Part shown: one piece after another, positions 35,366-44,939 of the stretch
Layout of the letters: each line of letters begins with the position of its first letter
Numbering within the stretch: the first letter of the stretch is position 1
DNA from: JANPCX01 sp966211815
GTDB lineage: Bacteria > Pseudomonadota > Gammaproteobacteria > Burkholderiales > Burkholderiaceae_C
Reading direction: 5' to 3'
NCBI GenBank assembly: GCA_966211815.1
Contig: CBIHOD010000014.1
Span: 7,496 to 71,495, forward strand
DNA length: 64,000 nucleotides
Notes under the pieces: generated by a model
The model's database searches: none
Told to the model about the DNA's origin: nothing
The model's input: only the letters and a program-made list of their open reading frames with translations
Made by a program: the position numbers and the translations under genes

Positions 35366-37786
35366 CTAAGGGATGGCATAAATTGGAATAATAGGTATTC
35401 CACCAATTTGAGATGAACCATTTGAAGCACCGGGCACCATCCGTTCTTGCGTAGGATCATATCGAGAAGGCGGAACAAATGGATTATTCCATTTTGGATC
35501 CGACAGCGAACGTTTAGTGACGGATGGGCGTGGTGCTCCGGCAGCCGCAGCTGGCACGCATGCAGCCGTCTGGTTTCCGTCTGGAGAATCATCATCATCG
35601 TCACAATCCTCGTCATATTTCTTTTCCCAGTAACGAAGATTGGTGTCTGCTTTATTGATTAGGATGCGATGCCCTCGCATCGTTTGCGAAAGCATTTCTC
35701 CTGGCCCAATGCGTTCTGGCAAACCACCCACCAATTCCGACCACCGCGTATCCAGTTCATTCTGCAGCCCTTTCATCTTGCCGCGGATTCCTTTGCAGTG
35801 CGGATGATTCTTGCCAAATTTGGTGCCGGCAAGCCCTAATCGATCAGTCCACGACAGAGGATTTCCATTCACATAGGCATAGGTATTGATGCCACCGATT
35901 AGCCCGATAGGGTCACTGGTGATGTACCGGCCGGTCGCTGGATCGAAGTAACGCCAGTGGTTGTAGAACAGACCTGATTCCTGGTCCGCATACTGGCCGG
36001 GAAACCGCAGCGGCTGCGTAAACACCCCCAGGCTGCCCGGATTGTTCTCCGGCGCCGTCGTCCCAAACGGCTCAGCCAGCCACAGCCAGCGCACGCGGTT
36101 GGCCTTGTCGAAGACCACGCGTGGCGTGTTCAGATGGTCGGTCTGGATGTAATAGACCAAGGGTGGGTTGGCCGCCCCGGCAGGGTCCGGTGTGAAGATG
36201 GCGATCGGCGTGCTGTTGAACCAGACGTACTCCCTGATCGCTTGCCCGGCACTGTCGTACTCGCCGAGCAACTGGCCGCTCAGGTCGTAGACGAAGAGGG
36301 TGGTGCTGGCCGCCCCGGCACCGGTGCCGCTGCTGATGAACTTGCGGACGCGCCGGCCTTCGGTGTCGTAGGCGTAGGTGGTGGTCGAGCCTGACTTGGT
36401 CAGCGTCACCATCTTGTTGGCCAGGTTGTTGGTGTTGCTGAACTGGCGGGCCGCGTCGCCGGTGTAGTTGACGATGTTGCCGCCGGTGTCGTAGCCCACG
36501 GTGCGGGCCGGATTGGTGGTGGACAGCAGCCGGTTGCTGTTGGTGGCGGTGGTGTAGTTGCCGGCGGTGCCGTTGAGCGTCAGGTGGGTGCGGTTGCCGT
36601 TGGCGTCGTAGCCGAGCGTCCAGGTGGACGCGCCGATGGTGACGCTGGTGATGCGCCCCAACTCGTCGTAGCCGAAGACCTGGTTGTAGGCGCTCTTGGT
36701 GCCGCCGGTGTTGGCGTCGTAGTGCGTGTAGCGGGTGATGCGGTCGGCCTCGTCGAAGCTCACGTCGCGGATCAGGTCGGCCAGCCGGTAGCGGACGAGC
36801 CGGCCACTGGTGTCGTAGACCCAGCTTTGCGCCTTGGTGCTACTAGCCATCTGCCAGTTCCAGGCCTTGACCGGCCCGAAGGGCTCCCACTGGATACCGC
36901 TCACCAGGTTGGTGGCCGCGCTGGAAGCGTCCTTGGCCAGGGCGATGCTGCTGGCCAAGCCGCCGCTATAAGCGACGGTCAACTTGCGGCCCGAGGGATA
37001 CAGGATACTGGTGACGTTGCCCGCGGCGTCATAGGTGTAGCCGACGGTCTTGACCACCTGGGCGCTGTTGGCGCCGGTGGCGGCGTTGATGCGCTGGGTG
37101 TCCGAGGTGACGCGGCCCTGGGCGTCGTACATGTACTGGGTGGAGCCGGCCGGGTGGGTGGTGGAGGTCAACCGGCCGATGCCGTTGGCGAAGCCCGCGC
37201 CGGTCTGGTCGTAGGTCCAGCCGAAGGTCTCGCTGGTAAAGCCGCTCTTGCTGTAGACGAGCGAGGTGGGTCGGTTCAGCGCGTCGTAGGTGTAGGTCGA
37301 CAAGACACCGCGAGAGCTCAGGAGCGTCTTGAGATTGCCGGCGGCATCGAACGTATGGGTGGCGGTGCCGGTATCAGGGCTGATGAGGGAGGTGGCATCG
37401 CCCAGGCCGTTGCGCGGGTACTGGGTCACCAGGGTGCGGGGATCGGTGACCTTGGTGAGGCGGTCCTGGCCGTCGTACTCGAAGCGGGTGATGCCGTTCT
37501 TGGCATCGGTGGCGTCCTTGGCACGACGCAGGCTGTCGTAGGTAGTGCTGCGGCTGAGGTTTAAAACGCCCGGGGCTTGGATGACCTTGGTGGGGTTACC
37601 GATCGCGTCGTACTCGTAGTTGACCACCGGAGCCGGGGAGGCAGGCGGCGCAGGCAAGGTCTGGGCGGTAGCCGCGGTGGAAGTAGTAAGGCTCAAGGCC
37701 AACGTAGCCCAGGCAAGTGGCCCTGGCGAGATCCCAAGGGCGCATGAAGGCCCTGCGCTCAGGTGAGCGCTTGATTGCTTGTTCAT
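35366..37786 (-). CDS. RHS second-half protein 2: signal peptide, YD repeats, RHS core, variable tip
   Basis: The 806-residue protein has a signal-like start (LAWATLALSLTTSTAATA) and APVVNYEYDAIGNPTKVIQA. Many YD repeats follow, then the core YYIQTDHLNTPRVVFD, GLFYNHWRYFDPATGRYITS and SWTDRLGLAG. The last site has Arg in place of the usual Pro of the DPxG junction. The 153-residue tip has a common RHS linker (MRGHRILINKADTNLRYWEK), an acidic run and a Pro-rich end. The toxic activity is not evident. It lies 26 bases after first-half copy 4, with AGGGAGGGA before its ATG. Confidence 0.85.
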   Translation of the reverse strand: MNKQSSAHLSAGPSCALGISPGPLAWATLALSLTTSTAATAQTLPAPPASPAPVVNYEYDAIGNPTKVIQAPGVLNLSRSTTYDSLRRAKDATDAKNGITRFEYDGQDRLTKVTDPRTLVTQYPRNGLGDATSLISPDTGTATHTFDAAGNLKTLLSSRGVLSTYTYDALNRPTSLVYSKSGFTSETFGWTYDQTGAGFANGIGRLTSTTHPAGSTQYMYDAQGRVTSDTQRINAATGANSAQVVKTVGYTYDAAGNVTSILYPSGRKLTVAYSGGLASSIALAKDASSAATNLVSGIQWEPFGPVKAWNWQMASSTKAQSWVYDTSGRLVRYRLADLIRDVSFDEADRITRYTHYDANTGGTKSAYNQVFGYDELGRITSVTIGASTWTLGYDANGNRTHLTLNGTAGNYTTATNSNRLLSTTNPARTVGYDTGGNIVNYTGDAARQFSNTNNLANKMVTLTKSGSTTTYAYDTEGRRVRKFISSGTGAGAASTTLFVYDLSGQLLGEYDSAGQAIREYVWFNSTPIAIFTPDPAGAANPPLVYYIQTDHLNTPRVVFDKANRVRWLWLAEPFGTTAPENNPGSLGVFTQPLRFPGQYADQESGLFYNHWRYFDPATGRYITSDPIGLIGGINTYAYVNGNPLSWTDRLGLAGTKFGKNHPHCKGIRGKMKGLQNELDTRWSELVGGLPERIGPGEMLSQTMRGHRILINKADTNLRYWEKKYDEDCDDDDDSPDGNQTAACVPAAAAGAPRPSVTKRSLSDPKWNNPFVPPSRYDPTQERMVPGASNGSSQIGGIPIIPIYAIP

Positions 37787-37812
37787 GATGATTCCCTCCC
37801 TGTTCTCTTCGT

Positions 37813-38780
37813 TTATTCCCGGCCCGTGGTCCGCTGCACACGGCCCAGTGGGTCGATGCGGCGGGACACCTGGCGCATCAAGGCGCCAGCCGGGTCTTTG
37901 ATGTCCTCAGCTGTTCTGTTGCCGAATTCGTCAAGCGTGTAGTCGACGCGGTTGCCCAGGTTGTCGTAAGTTGCCACCAGGCGGTGCGCGCGGTCGTAGT
38001 CGTAGCCGGTCCAACTGGTGTCGGGGCGGGTGACCTTCTTGAGCTGGCCGATGGCGTCGTAGGCGTAGCTGGTCTGCTGCCCGCCCACGGTGGCGGACAG
38101 CAGCCGCTGGCGCAAGTCATAGCTGTAGCTGGACACCACGCCGTTGGGGTCGATGCTCTCCAGCAACTGACCGTACTTGTTGTACTTCGTGTACTTGGTC
38201 GTGCCGGCGGCGTCGGTCACAGTTTTCAAATCGCCCATAGTCACGCCGACCGCATTGGGATCCGTCCCGGTGAATGCCGTGGCGTCGTGGTAGGTGTAAG
38301 TGGTGAGGTCGGCCACGTCGGTGCGGGGGCCGTCTTCGGTCAGGATCTGACCGACGCTGTTGTAGGTGTACTTCCACTCGCGGGCAGGCACACCGGCTTG
38401 GGCAGTGGCAGCAAAACCAGCCGCACCGTTCAAGTCCGTGGTGGCTTGCTCGACTTTTTTGCACAGCACGGCGATGGGTTTGCCATCGGGCAGTTTTGCG
38501 GTGCTGGGGGCACACGATGCAATGACGTTGCCGGCGGTGGGGTCGGCTTGCCCGTTGTAAACGTAGGTAATGATGCGGCCCGGCTCAGCAACTCGGCGTT
38601 CCAGACGCCAGTCCGGATGCCACTGGGTGCTGACCTTGCGACTGTTGGCTGGCAAAACCGAATTGGCTGCGATCAACGCTGAGCAAGCTGTACCACTCGC
38701 CAGACCCTCAACTCGGCTGGCTTCCAGATTGCGGCTCAGATCGTGGGAATAGCACACCCGCTTTCCATCGAAAGCGTCTT
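37813..38780 (-). repeat. Conserved RHS first-half tail, copy 4 (diverged)
   Basis: It aligns in protein with the other three tails (LPDGKPIAVLCKKVEQATTD, TKYNKYGQLLESIDPN, TTGRE) but the DNA differs at many sites. It is the oldest of the four copies. Confidence 0.75.
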
Positions 38781-40449
38781 GAGACTCCACATTGCCTTGA
38801 GCGTCATAACTCATTTGGCTGCTGCTGGCCGCACAGCCGCTGCCTGCTGGCTGGCTTTGGCTGACCAGCCGATGTTGACCGGCGACCATCTGCCCACGCA
38901 GCTGTGACGTTTGCCCATTAGGCAGCCTCACGGTGATATCCAAACCTCCTGCTGGCTGCATCCAGGAGCGGGTTCTACGCACCACATCTGCAATCGGGTC
39001 GTAGCTGTCCGTCACTTGAACTTTAGGACCGACGGTATAAGTAAATTGATAATCATTTACCAGGCCAGAAAATACATTCCTGATGGCCCGGCCATCGGCG
39101 TCATAAGCAAAGCCGGTATATCGGTCGCCAAGTTCGTCCAAAACGCCCGTCAATGCCCATGGGAGGGTGCCTGCAAGGTACTCAAAAATCCTGAATTTAG
39201 TATCTTGCCATATTATTTTCGATAAAAATTTGCCGGCATATTCGAAAGACATTTTCCCCCCGTCAGGCCCCACGATCGCCTCAACCAATCCCAAGCTGTT
39301 ATAGTTGAATTTAATTTCGCGGCCATTTTCATCCGTCACTTTGAGCAAGTAGCTACCTGGCAATGTGACCGATAAAGAGGTGGTTGCAGTACCGTATAAG
39401 AAATTATGCGTCTTTCCGTTGGCATAGCTAATTTTCTGCACCCGGCCGTCGTCGACGGTTGAGTAAACCTCAATAGACCGGTTGGATTGATTAATGTAAT
39501 GATAAATGCCTGTGTTAACGCGTATGAGTTTATTCTGCGTCTGGTTGTCGGTTAAAAAGCTGCCCAGGCCATCACCATTGAATGAAGTCACGCTGCCATC
39601 GCCCTGACTTACTCGTGCGACCTTCAGATCGCTGGCAAGAAACAACTTCTTGTTCCATGTGCCGAACCACATGTCGCCAAAAATGGATGATTCAGCATCG
39701 GGACGATCACTGCCGATCGGAGAAACGCTGGTGCCGGCGACTGGCGGCCGGTGCCCGCTATCGTAGGCAAGCGAGCCCAACAGCAGACCCAATGGGGCAG
39801 TAAATCGCTCGCTGCCAACCAAGGGGAAAATGGGGTCTCCATACCTTGGGCTTTGGCAACTCGGGTATTGAGTGGTGCTACTAAACTCAAGTACTGGGCG
39901 GCAGGCCTTATCGCCATTTGCTGTTTGACCTAAGCCGCTTGGTGCATATCCTTTGTTGCAAACGCAGGCTGAGTAATCAACCCTAGTGCTGTTTGTCGGA
40001 CATACCCAGGAGTGATCCTTCAACGCGCTACTGGCGGTTTCTGCAATCAAAGTATTACCGTTTGAATTATGTAGATAGTCATCCCACAAACAAAGCTGCC
40101 TGGAATCACTCCATCCTTTTGGTACATAGTAGTAATAATCTCCAAGATAATTTACTTCGCCTTTTACGACGCCAAATGTTGCGCACGCCATGGCACATGT
40201 GGCCATATAAGCTGTTGGTTTTCCGTCTTTGTTGATCAGTGCGCAGGTCTCTTTATATATTGGGGCGCCTACAGAGCCGTCCGCAACCGCTTTTGAAGAG
40301 AATCCAAACAATATGGCAAGGAACATCAAACCCAACCAAATAATGGGACTTACTCTGCGTCCAAGGCTTATTGCACGCCTGATGGCGACTTTTTCCTGTG
40401 ATTTTTCAGTAATCGTTGGATCCGCTAAGCATGAATTCATGAACGCCAT
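37813..40449 (-). CDS. RHS first-half protein (copy 4), diverged
   Basis: The 878-residue protein starts at ATG 40449, with GGGAG about 9 bases before it; earlier in-frame starts lack such a site. It has a long signal (VSPIIWLGLMFLAILFGFSS) and a Cys-rich AT-rich variable region (to about residue 190). The segment DPIFPLVGSERFTAPLGLLL corresponds to the NPIYPLTG segment of copies 2 and 3. YD repeats follow and end LGRVQRTTGRE. The first half of the gene is clearly more AT-rich than the second, which fits exchange of the N-terminal part. Confidence 0.83.
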   Translation of the reverse strand: MAFMNSCLADPTITEKSQEKVAIRRAISLGRRVSPIIWLGLMFLAILFGFSSKAVADGSVGAPIYKETCALINKDGKPTAYMATCAMACATFGVVKGEVNYLGDYYYYVPKGWSDSRQLCLWDDYLHNSNGNTLIAETASSALKDHSWVCPTNSTRVDYSACVCNKGYAPSGLGQTANGDKACRPVLEFSSTTQYPSCQSPRYGDPIFPLVGSERFTAPLGLLLGSLAYDSGHRPPVAGTSVSPIGSDRPDAESSIFGDMWFGTWNKKLFLASDLKVARVSQGDGSVTSFNGDGLGSFLTDNQTQNKLIRVNTGIYHYINQSNRSIEVYSTVDDGRVQKISYANGKTHNFLYGTATTSLSVTLPGSYLLKVTDENGREIKFNYNSLGLVEAIVGPDGGKMSFEYAGKFLSKIIWQDTKFRIFEYLAGTLPWALTGVLDELGDRYTGFAYDADGRAIRNVFSGLVNDYQFTYTVGPKVQVTDSYDPIADVVRRTRSWMQPAGGLDITVRLPNGQTSQLRGQMVAGQHRLVSQSQPAGSGCAASSSQMSYDAQGNVESQDAFDGKRVCYSHDLSRNLEASRVEGLASGTACSALIAANSVLPANSRKVSTQWHPDWRLERRVAEPGRIITYVYNGQADPTAGNVIASCAPSTAKLPDGKPIAVLCKKVEQATTDLNGAAGFAATAQAGVPAREWKYTYNSVGQILTEDGPRTDVADLTTYTYHDATAFTGTDPNAVGVTMGDLKTVTDAAGTTKYTKYNKYGQLLESIDPNGVVSSYSYDLRQRLLSATVGGQQTSYAYDAIGQLKKVTRPDTSWTGYDYDRAHRLVATYDNLGNRVDYTLDEFGNRTAEDIKDPAGALMRQVSRRIDPLGRVQRTTGRE

Positions 40450-41196
40450 CTCATCCACTCCCATTTTTAAAGTCCGGCGATTCTTCCGTAATTCATCATT
40501 TTCAACACCCCTCTTTTCGGGGGCTTCGCACCACCGACGCAGTGCGCAAAGACCAATCACACCGAGGGATACCTGCGTCTACCTCCGCAGTTTCCGATCC
40601 CTCAGCACAGGACGGGTCGAACTGCACCTGCGTTAACGCGGGCAGCACTACTGCTCGGGCGAAGCCGCCTTGGTTTTAGAGCTGCTTCACGCACTACATA
40701 CACACAACCGCGCCTTGCCGGAAGCGGTGACAGGGGCCGAAGTGCGGCTTAAATCGTCCAGTAACCTCAAACAAGCTAGTGCAGGGAACACAATTCAACC
40801 GGCCCGCGCATATGCTGGAATCGGTCGGAAGCTGCAGGAGCGAATTCGCGTCCCATGCGATCCTTCACACACTCAAGGACGACGAACACTTCCTAGCTGA
40901 GCTAAAAGGCGCACGTCTGTACGTGGCCTTACGCAGGAGCTGAGATAGCAGTCCCGAAGGCTCGGCTGAAAGCTTCGGGATGCTGCTGATCCTAGGGGCG
41001 ATACATAGGCATGCTGGGTTCCCGATGGAGGTTTTCATTGTCTCTTCTTACTGGCTCACTGCGTGAGCCAGAGGGGATGAGCTTGATGGGAATTTCCACC
41101 AAGCCTGGCCGAAGAAGATTTCGCAAATCTTGTGAAGGACTCGCAAGAAGGGCGTACGTGGTAGTGATAGAAGTTCGGCGCAAGCCTCTGACCTCT
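40450..41196. other. Gene-free right end of the island
   Basis: I see no convincing gene here. A strong stem-loop lies at 40947-40987 (AGCAGTCCCGAAG / CTTCGGGATGCTGCT), and the AT-rich leader region of copy 4 is at the left. Short frames lack domains and ribosome sites. Confidence 0.5.
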
Positions 41197-41241
41197 GCAC
41201 CAAACAACAAAAGCCAACCCTCTCGGGTTGGCTTTTTGTTT
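41197..41241 (+). repeat. Right copy of island-flanking direct repeat, including terminator
   Basis: It matches 7806-7850, starting with GCACCAAACAACAAAAGCCA and continuing through a terminator hairpin AAGCCAACCC / GGGTTGGCTT and T run. No tRNA is attached here. It is the probable attR of the island, and it also serves as terminator facing the end of the kinase gene. Confidence 0.6.
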
Positions 41242-41259
41242 GGGGCGAGCGGCGTGCCT

Positions 41260-44001
41260 TCAGGGCCCGGCCATTGCCGCGTCCTCGGATTTGTTGAGCC
41301 AGACAGCGGCCACGGCGGCCAGGACTTCCGCCGGGTCCATCGGTTTGGCGACATGGGCGTCGTACCCGGCCGCGAGGGCCCGGGCCTTGTCCTCTGCCCT
41401 GGCGAAAGCAGTCAACGCGACCGCGGGCAGGCGACGCGTCGGCGCTTCGCTGGCCCGGATGCGCCGCATCAACTCGTATCCATCCATCTCGGGCATGCTG
41501 ATGTCCGACAGGACCACTTCCACTTCCCGCTCGCGCAACAGATGGAGGGCGGCGACCGCGCTGTCAGCCAACAAGACGCGCGCGCCGCAATCGCCCAGAA
41601 GGCGAGCCAGCAAGTCGCGCGCATCCGGATCGTCGTCCACCACCAGGATCTCGCGGTTCGAAAGATCGGGCAGGCTGCCCGCGGCGGCGGCTTCGCTGGG
41701 TGCCGCGGCGCGCTGTTCCCGCGCGTCCATGGCGCGCTGGAGCGGCAGGCGCACGACGAAGGTGGCGCCGTGACCTTCGCCCGCGCTTTCCGCGGTCACT
41801 TCCCCGCCGTGCAACTCGATGAGGTGCCGGACGATCGACAAGCCCAGGCCCAAGCCCCCGAACCGGCGGGTGATCGAACCGTCCGCCTGCCGGAAGCGGT
41901 CGAAAAGAACGTCGAGGAGTTCCGGTTTGATGCCTATCCCCGTGTCCGCGACGCGAATTTCCGCGCACCCGGCGGCCTCCCGCAGGCTCACGTTCACCCG
42001 GCCGCCACGGGGGGTGAACTTCACCGCGTTGGCCAGCAGGTTCCATACGACTTGCTGGAGCCTCGCGGCATCACCCAGGACGGCGTCGGCCGGCCCGAGG
42101 TCGGCATCGACCTCCACGCCCGCGCTTTGCGCGATCGGCCCGATCAAGTCGAGGGCGGCCTGCACGAAAGAAACCGGCGCCGCGGGCTGGAAGTCCAGAC
42201 GGAGCTTGCCCGACGTGATGCGGCTCATGTCGAGCAGGTCGTCGATCAACTGCACCTGGGTCCTGGTGCTGCGCGCGATGACCTCGACCCCTTTCAACAA
42301 CTCCTTGTCGCCGGGGTCGATCTTGCGCCGCAGGATGTGCGCCCAGCCCGTGATCGCGCTCAAAGGCGTGCGGAGTTCATGGGAGAGCGTCGCGAGGAAT
42401 TCGTCTTTCACCGCATTTGCCCGCTCTGCTTCCTGGCGGGCGGCGCGCTCGCTGTCCAGGAGCACGGTCCTTTCCTCGGCGGCCTGCTGGGCCTGCGCGT
42501 AAAGCCGGGCGTTGTCCACCGCGATGGCGGCCTGGTTGGCGATGCTGACCGCGAGCCACTCGCTTTTCTCCGAGAAAACCCCGGGCGTCGAATGACCGAA
42601 GAACAGTCCTCCGATGGCGTCGCCGCCCCTCGAGATGACCGGCACGGCCAGATAGCTGCGCACCGGGAGGTGCCCCGGGGGCATGCCCTGGTGCGGCGCC
42701 CATTGGCCATACCTCGGGTCGCTGAGCACGTCGTCCACACGGATCGGCGGATCACCGTGAAATGTGGGCCCGAACAATGCGGTCGGCCGCGGCTGGCCGA
42801 ACCCCTCGAACGCCTCGCGGGGTGCGCCCGCCAGGGTGTATAGCAGCAACGCCTCGCCGCGCTCGTCCGTCCCGTTGTAGAAGAAGGCGCCGAACTCCGC
42901 GCCGGTCAGTTCGGTCGCCGCGTCCGTCACCCGCTGCAGCAGGACCCGCAAGTCGAGTTCCGCCGAAAGCGTGGTTCCCGTCCGGTTCAACACTTCGAGG
43001 TGCCGGGCCTGCTCACGCACTTCGGCGTCGGTCCTGAGGCGTTCCAGAGAGTCCCAGCACCGGTCGACCACCGTGCGCACCAGTTCGATCTCTTCGCGCG
43101 TCCATGAGCGCGGCACGGATTGATGAACCGCCATGGCGGCGACGAAACGCCCGTTCTTGTGCAATGGCACGCAAATCACGGCCTGGATCTGGGTGAGCCT
43201 GTAGGCGCTGAGGTCCGTGCCCGCCGTGAGCGGGCTTCGATCGACGTCGTCGTTGATGTACGGCTCGTCGCGGAGCATGAGGTCCCTGACGACTTGGCCG
43301 AAATCGCTGAAGCGGTATCGGCCGACGATGCTGGAGACCCCGTCGTTGAAATCGCCGATCAGGTCGAACGTGTCCTGGTCATCCAGGACATGGGCATAGG
43401 CGCACCGGTTAACGCCCAGGTGCCGGCCCAACTTCTTCGCCGTCGTCAACATGACGTCGGCGGGGTCGGAAAGGGACCTTGTGCTCTGCGCCAGGTCGTC
43501 GAGGAATTGCAGGCGCCGCTCGCTCACCACCCGCTTGGTCGTCTCGGCGAAAGTGACCAGGACACCCGCGACCCTGCCGGCGTCGTCGCGCACGGGGCTG
43601 TAGGAAAAATTGAAATAGCAGTCTTCCGGGAAGCCGAAGCGCTGGATCGTGAGCTTGAAATCGTCGAAGCCGATCGCCTTGCCCGCCAGGACGTCGTCCC
43701 ACATGGGGCCGATGGTCGGCCAGATCTCGTTCCAGGTCGCGGGCGCCGAGTTGCCCAGCGCCTGCGCCTCCTTGGCGCCGAGGATGGGCTTGTAGGCATC
43801 GTTATAGAACTGGGTGAAGTGCGGACCCCATGCGATGTACATCGGCAACTGGCATTCGAGGAGCATCGCCACCGCCGTGCAAAGGCTCTGGGGCCAGCTT
43901 TCGGGCGCGCCCACCGGCGTCAGCGTCCAATCGAGCGCCCGCATCCGCTCGCCCATCTCGCCGCCGGCAAGGGGCCATTGCATCAAGGATTTTTTCTGCA
44001 T
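41260..44001 (-). CDS. Hybrid sensor histidine kinase with response-regulator domain
   Basis: The 913-residue protein appears soluble. It has a PAS-like N-terminus (residues 1-150, with PMYIAWGPHFTQFYNDAYKP) and two GAF-like domains (about 165-320 and 330-500). The kinase part has an H-box (LSHELRTPLSAITGWAHIL), N-box (VWNLLANAVKF) and G-boxes (VADTGIGI, GGLGLGLSIV). A C-terminal receiver domain has EILVVDDDPDA, SDISMPEMDGYE and VAKPMDP. Its signal and target are unknown. A longer open frame upstream to 45039 crosses the HDOD gene in another frame and is not coding. The start at 44001 is the first ATG that keeps the PAS-like domain. Confidence 0.92.
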   Translation of the reverse strand: MQKKSLMQWPLAGGEMGERMRALDWTLTPVGAPESWPQSLCTAVAMLLECQLPMYIAWGPHFTQFYNDAYKPILGAKEAQALGNSAPATWNEIWPTIGPMWDDVLAGKAIGFDDFKLTIQRFGFPEDCYFNFSYSPVRDDAGRVAGVLVTFAETTKRVVSERRLQFLDDLAQSTRSLSDPADVMLTTAKKLGRHLGVNRCAYAHVLDDQDTFDLIGDFNDGVSSIVGRYRFSDFGQVVRDLMLRDEPYINDDVDRSPLTAGTDLSAYRLTQIQAVICVPLHKNGRFVAAMAVHQSVPRSWTREEIELVRTVVDRCWDSLERLRTDAEVREQARHLEVLNRTGTTLSAELDLRVLLQRVTDAATELTGAEFGAFFYNGTDERGEALLLYTLAGAPREAFEGFGQPRPTALFGPTFHGDPPIRVDDVLSDPRYGQWAPHQGMPPGHLPVRSYLAVPVISRGGDAIGGLFFGHSTPGVFSEKSEWLAVSIANQAAIAVDNARLYAQAQQAAEERTVLLDSERAARQEAERANAVKDEFLATLSHELRTPLSAITGWAHILRRKIDPGDKELLKGVEVIARSTRTQVQLIDDLLDMSRITSGKLRLDFQPAAPVSFVQAALDLIGPIAQSAGVEVDADLGPADAVLGDAARLQQVVWNLLANAVKFTPRGGRVNVSLREAAGCAEIRVADTGIGIKPELLDVLFDRFRQADGSITRRFGGLGLGLSIVRHLIELHGGEVTAESAGEGHGATFVVRLPLQRAMDAREQRAAAPSEAAAAGSLPDLSNREILVVDDDPDARDLLARLLGDCGARVLLADSAVAALHLLREREVEVVLSDISMPEMDGYELMRRIRASEAPTRRLPAVALTAFARAEDKARALAAGYDAHVAKPMDPAEVLAAVAAVWLNKSEDAAMAGP

Positions 44002-44138
44002 GTGGGCGGGAGTATCGGTGAATCGAGACTCGCCGGTGGCCCGTCCACTTCCAGGCGCAAATGGCGGCGGGAACACGGTCGCCGCGTTCGCGCGTCGGCG
44101 AGCGCCAGCCCCCGGTGCCCTGCGCCGGTCCGCCAGGC

Positions 44139-44939
44139 TCACGCCGGGTCGAGGAAGGAGTCCGGTGCGGGGAATTTCGCGCTCATCCACTCGGTGCTGA
44201 GTTGCAACGCCTTGACCACTTCGGCAGGCAGGGCATCGAGCATCTCGGGACCGCCGGGCGGCATGTCGGCCAGCAGCATGGCCAGGTGGACGACGGCGGC
44301 CAGCCGGTCGAAAGGCTTGGTCGCCATCGGGTCGGAGGCCCCGTCGAGGGCGCGCACGATTTCGGCCGGGAAGTTCCAGCGCCGGGCCAGCTCGGCCGTG
44401 ATCTGGCCTTCGCTGAAACCGGTGAGCCGCGCTTCGCGCTCCCAGCGGCCGCCGGGCGCGTGGGGCAGTTTCTCGATCTCGGCGAGGCTGGCAGGTTGCG
44501 CCTGGGCGATCATCAGCTCGCCCAGGCGCACCATCATGCTGGCCAGCCAGGCGAGGCTGGCGTCCAGGCCGGCCTGGGACGCCAGCCATTGGCCATAGCC
44601 GGCGCTGACCATGCAGCTGCGCCAGAACTCGGCGTGGTCGAGCCCCTCCACCGAAGGGAAGGCATCGCCCATCGCAGCCGCCAGGCCGAGCGTGCGCACC
44701 CGGCCCATGCCGACCAGGTTGACCGCTTCGTCCAGCGTGGCGACGCGGCGGCTCAGGCCGAAGCTCGCGCTGTTCGCCAGCCGCAGCAGGCGCGCGGTGA
44801 GCGCCGCGTCCTTGGCGATGAGGTGGGCGACTTCCTGGCCCGAGGCGTTCTCGTCGTTCAGGGTCCGGATGAGCGCATGCGCCACTTCGGACATCACGGG
44901 CAACTTCACCGACTGGAAAAAGACAGCGATATCCGGCAT
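44139..44939 (-). CDS. HDOD-domain protein
   Basis: The 266-residue protein has a single HDOD domain from residue 10 to about 205, with motifs LPVMSEVAHALIRTLNDENA, LAKDAALTARLLRLANSASF and LVGMGRVRTLGLA. HDOD proteins are relatives of HD phosphohydrolases that lack the metal site and usually act in signalling. It lies 137 bases upstream of the hybrid kinase on the same strand and may work with it. Confidence 0.87.
   Translation of the reverse strand: MPDIAVFFQSVKLPVMSEVAHALIRTLNDENASGQEVAHLIAKDAALTARLLRLANSASFGLSRRVATLDEAVNLVGMGRVRTLGLAAAMGDAFPSVEGLDHAEFWRSCMVSAGYGQWLASQAGLDASLAWLASMMVRLGELMIAQAQPASLAEIEKLPHAPGGRWEREARLTGFSEGQITAELARRWNFPAEIVRALDGASDPMATKPFDRLAAVVHLAMLLADMPPGGPEMLDALPAEVVKALQLSTEWMSAKFPAPDSFLDPA

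Noticed and set aside
40992..41354. Minus-strand open frame across the right direct repeat
   Set aside because: It crosses the terminator and the end of the kinase gene, has no domain, and partly copies the false frame behind the tRNA terminator.
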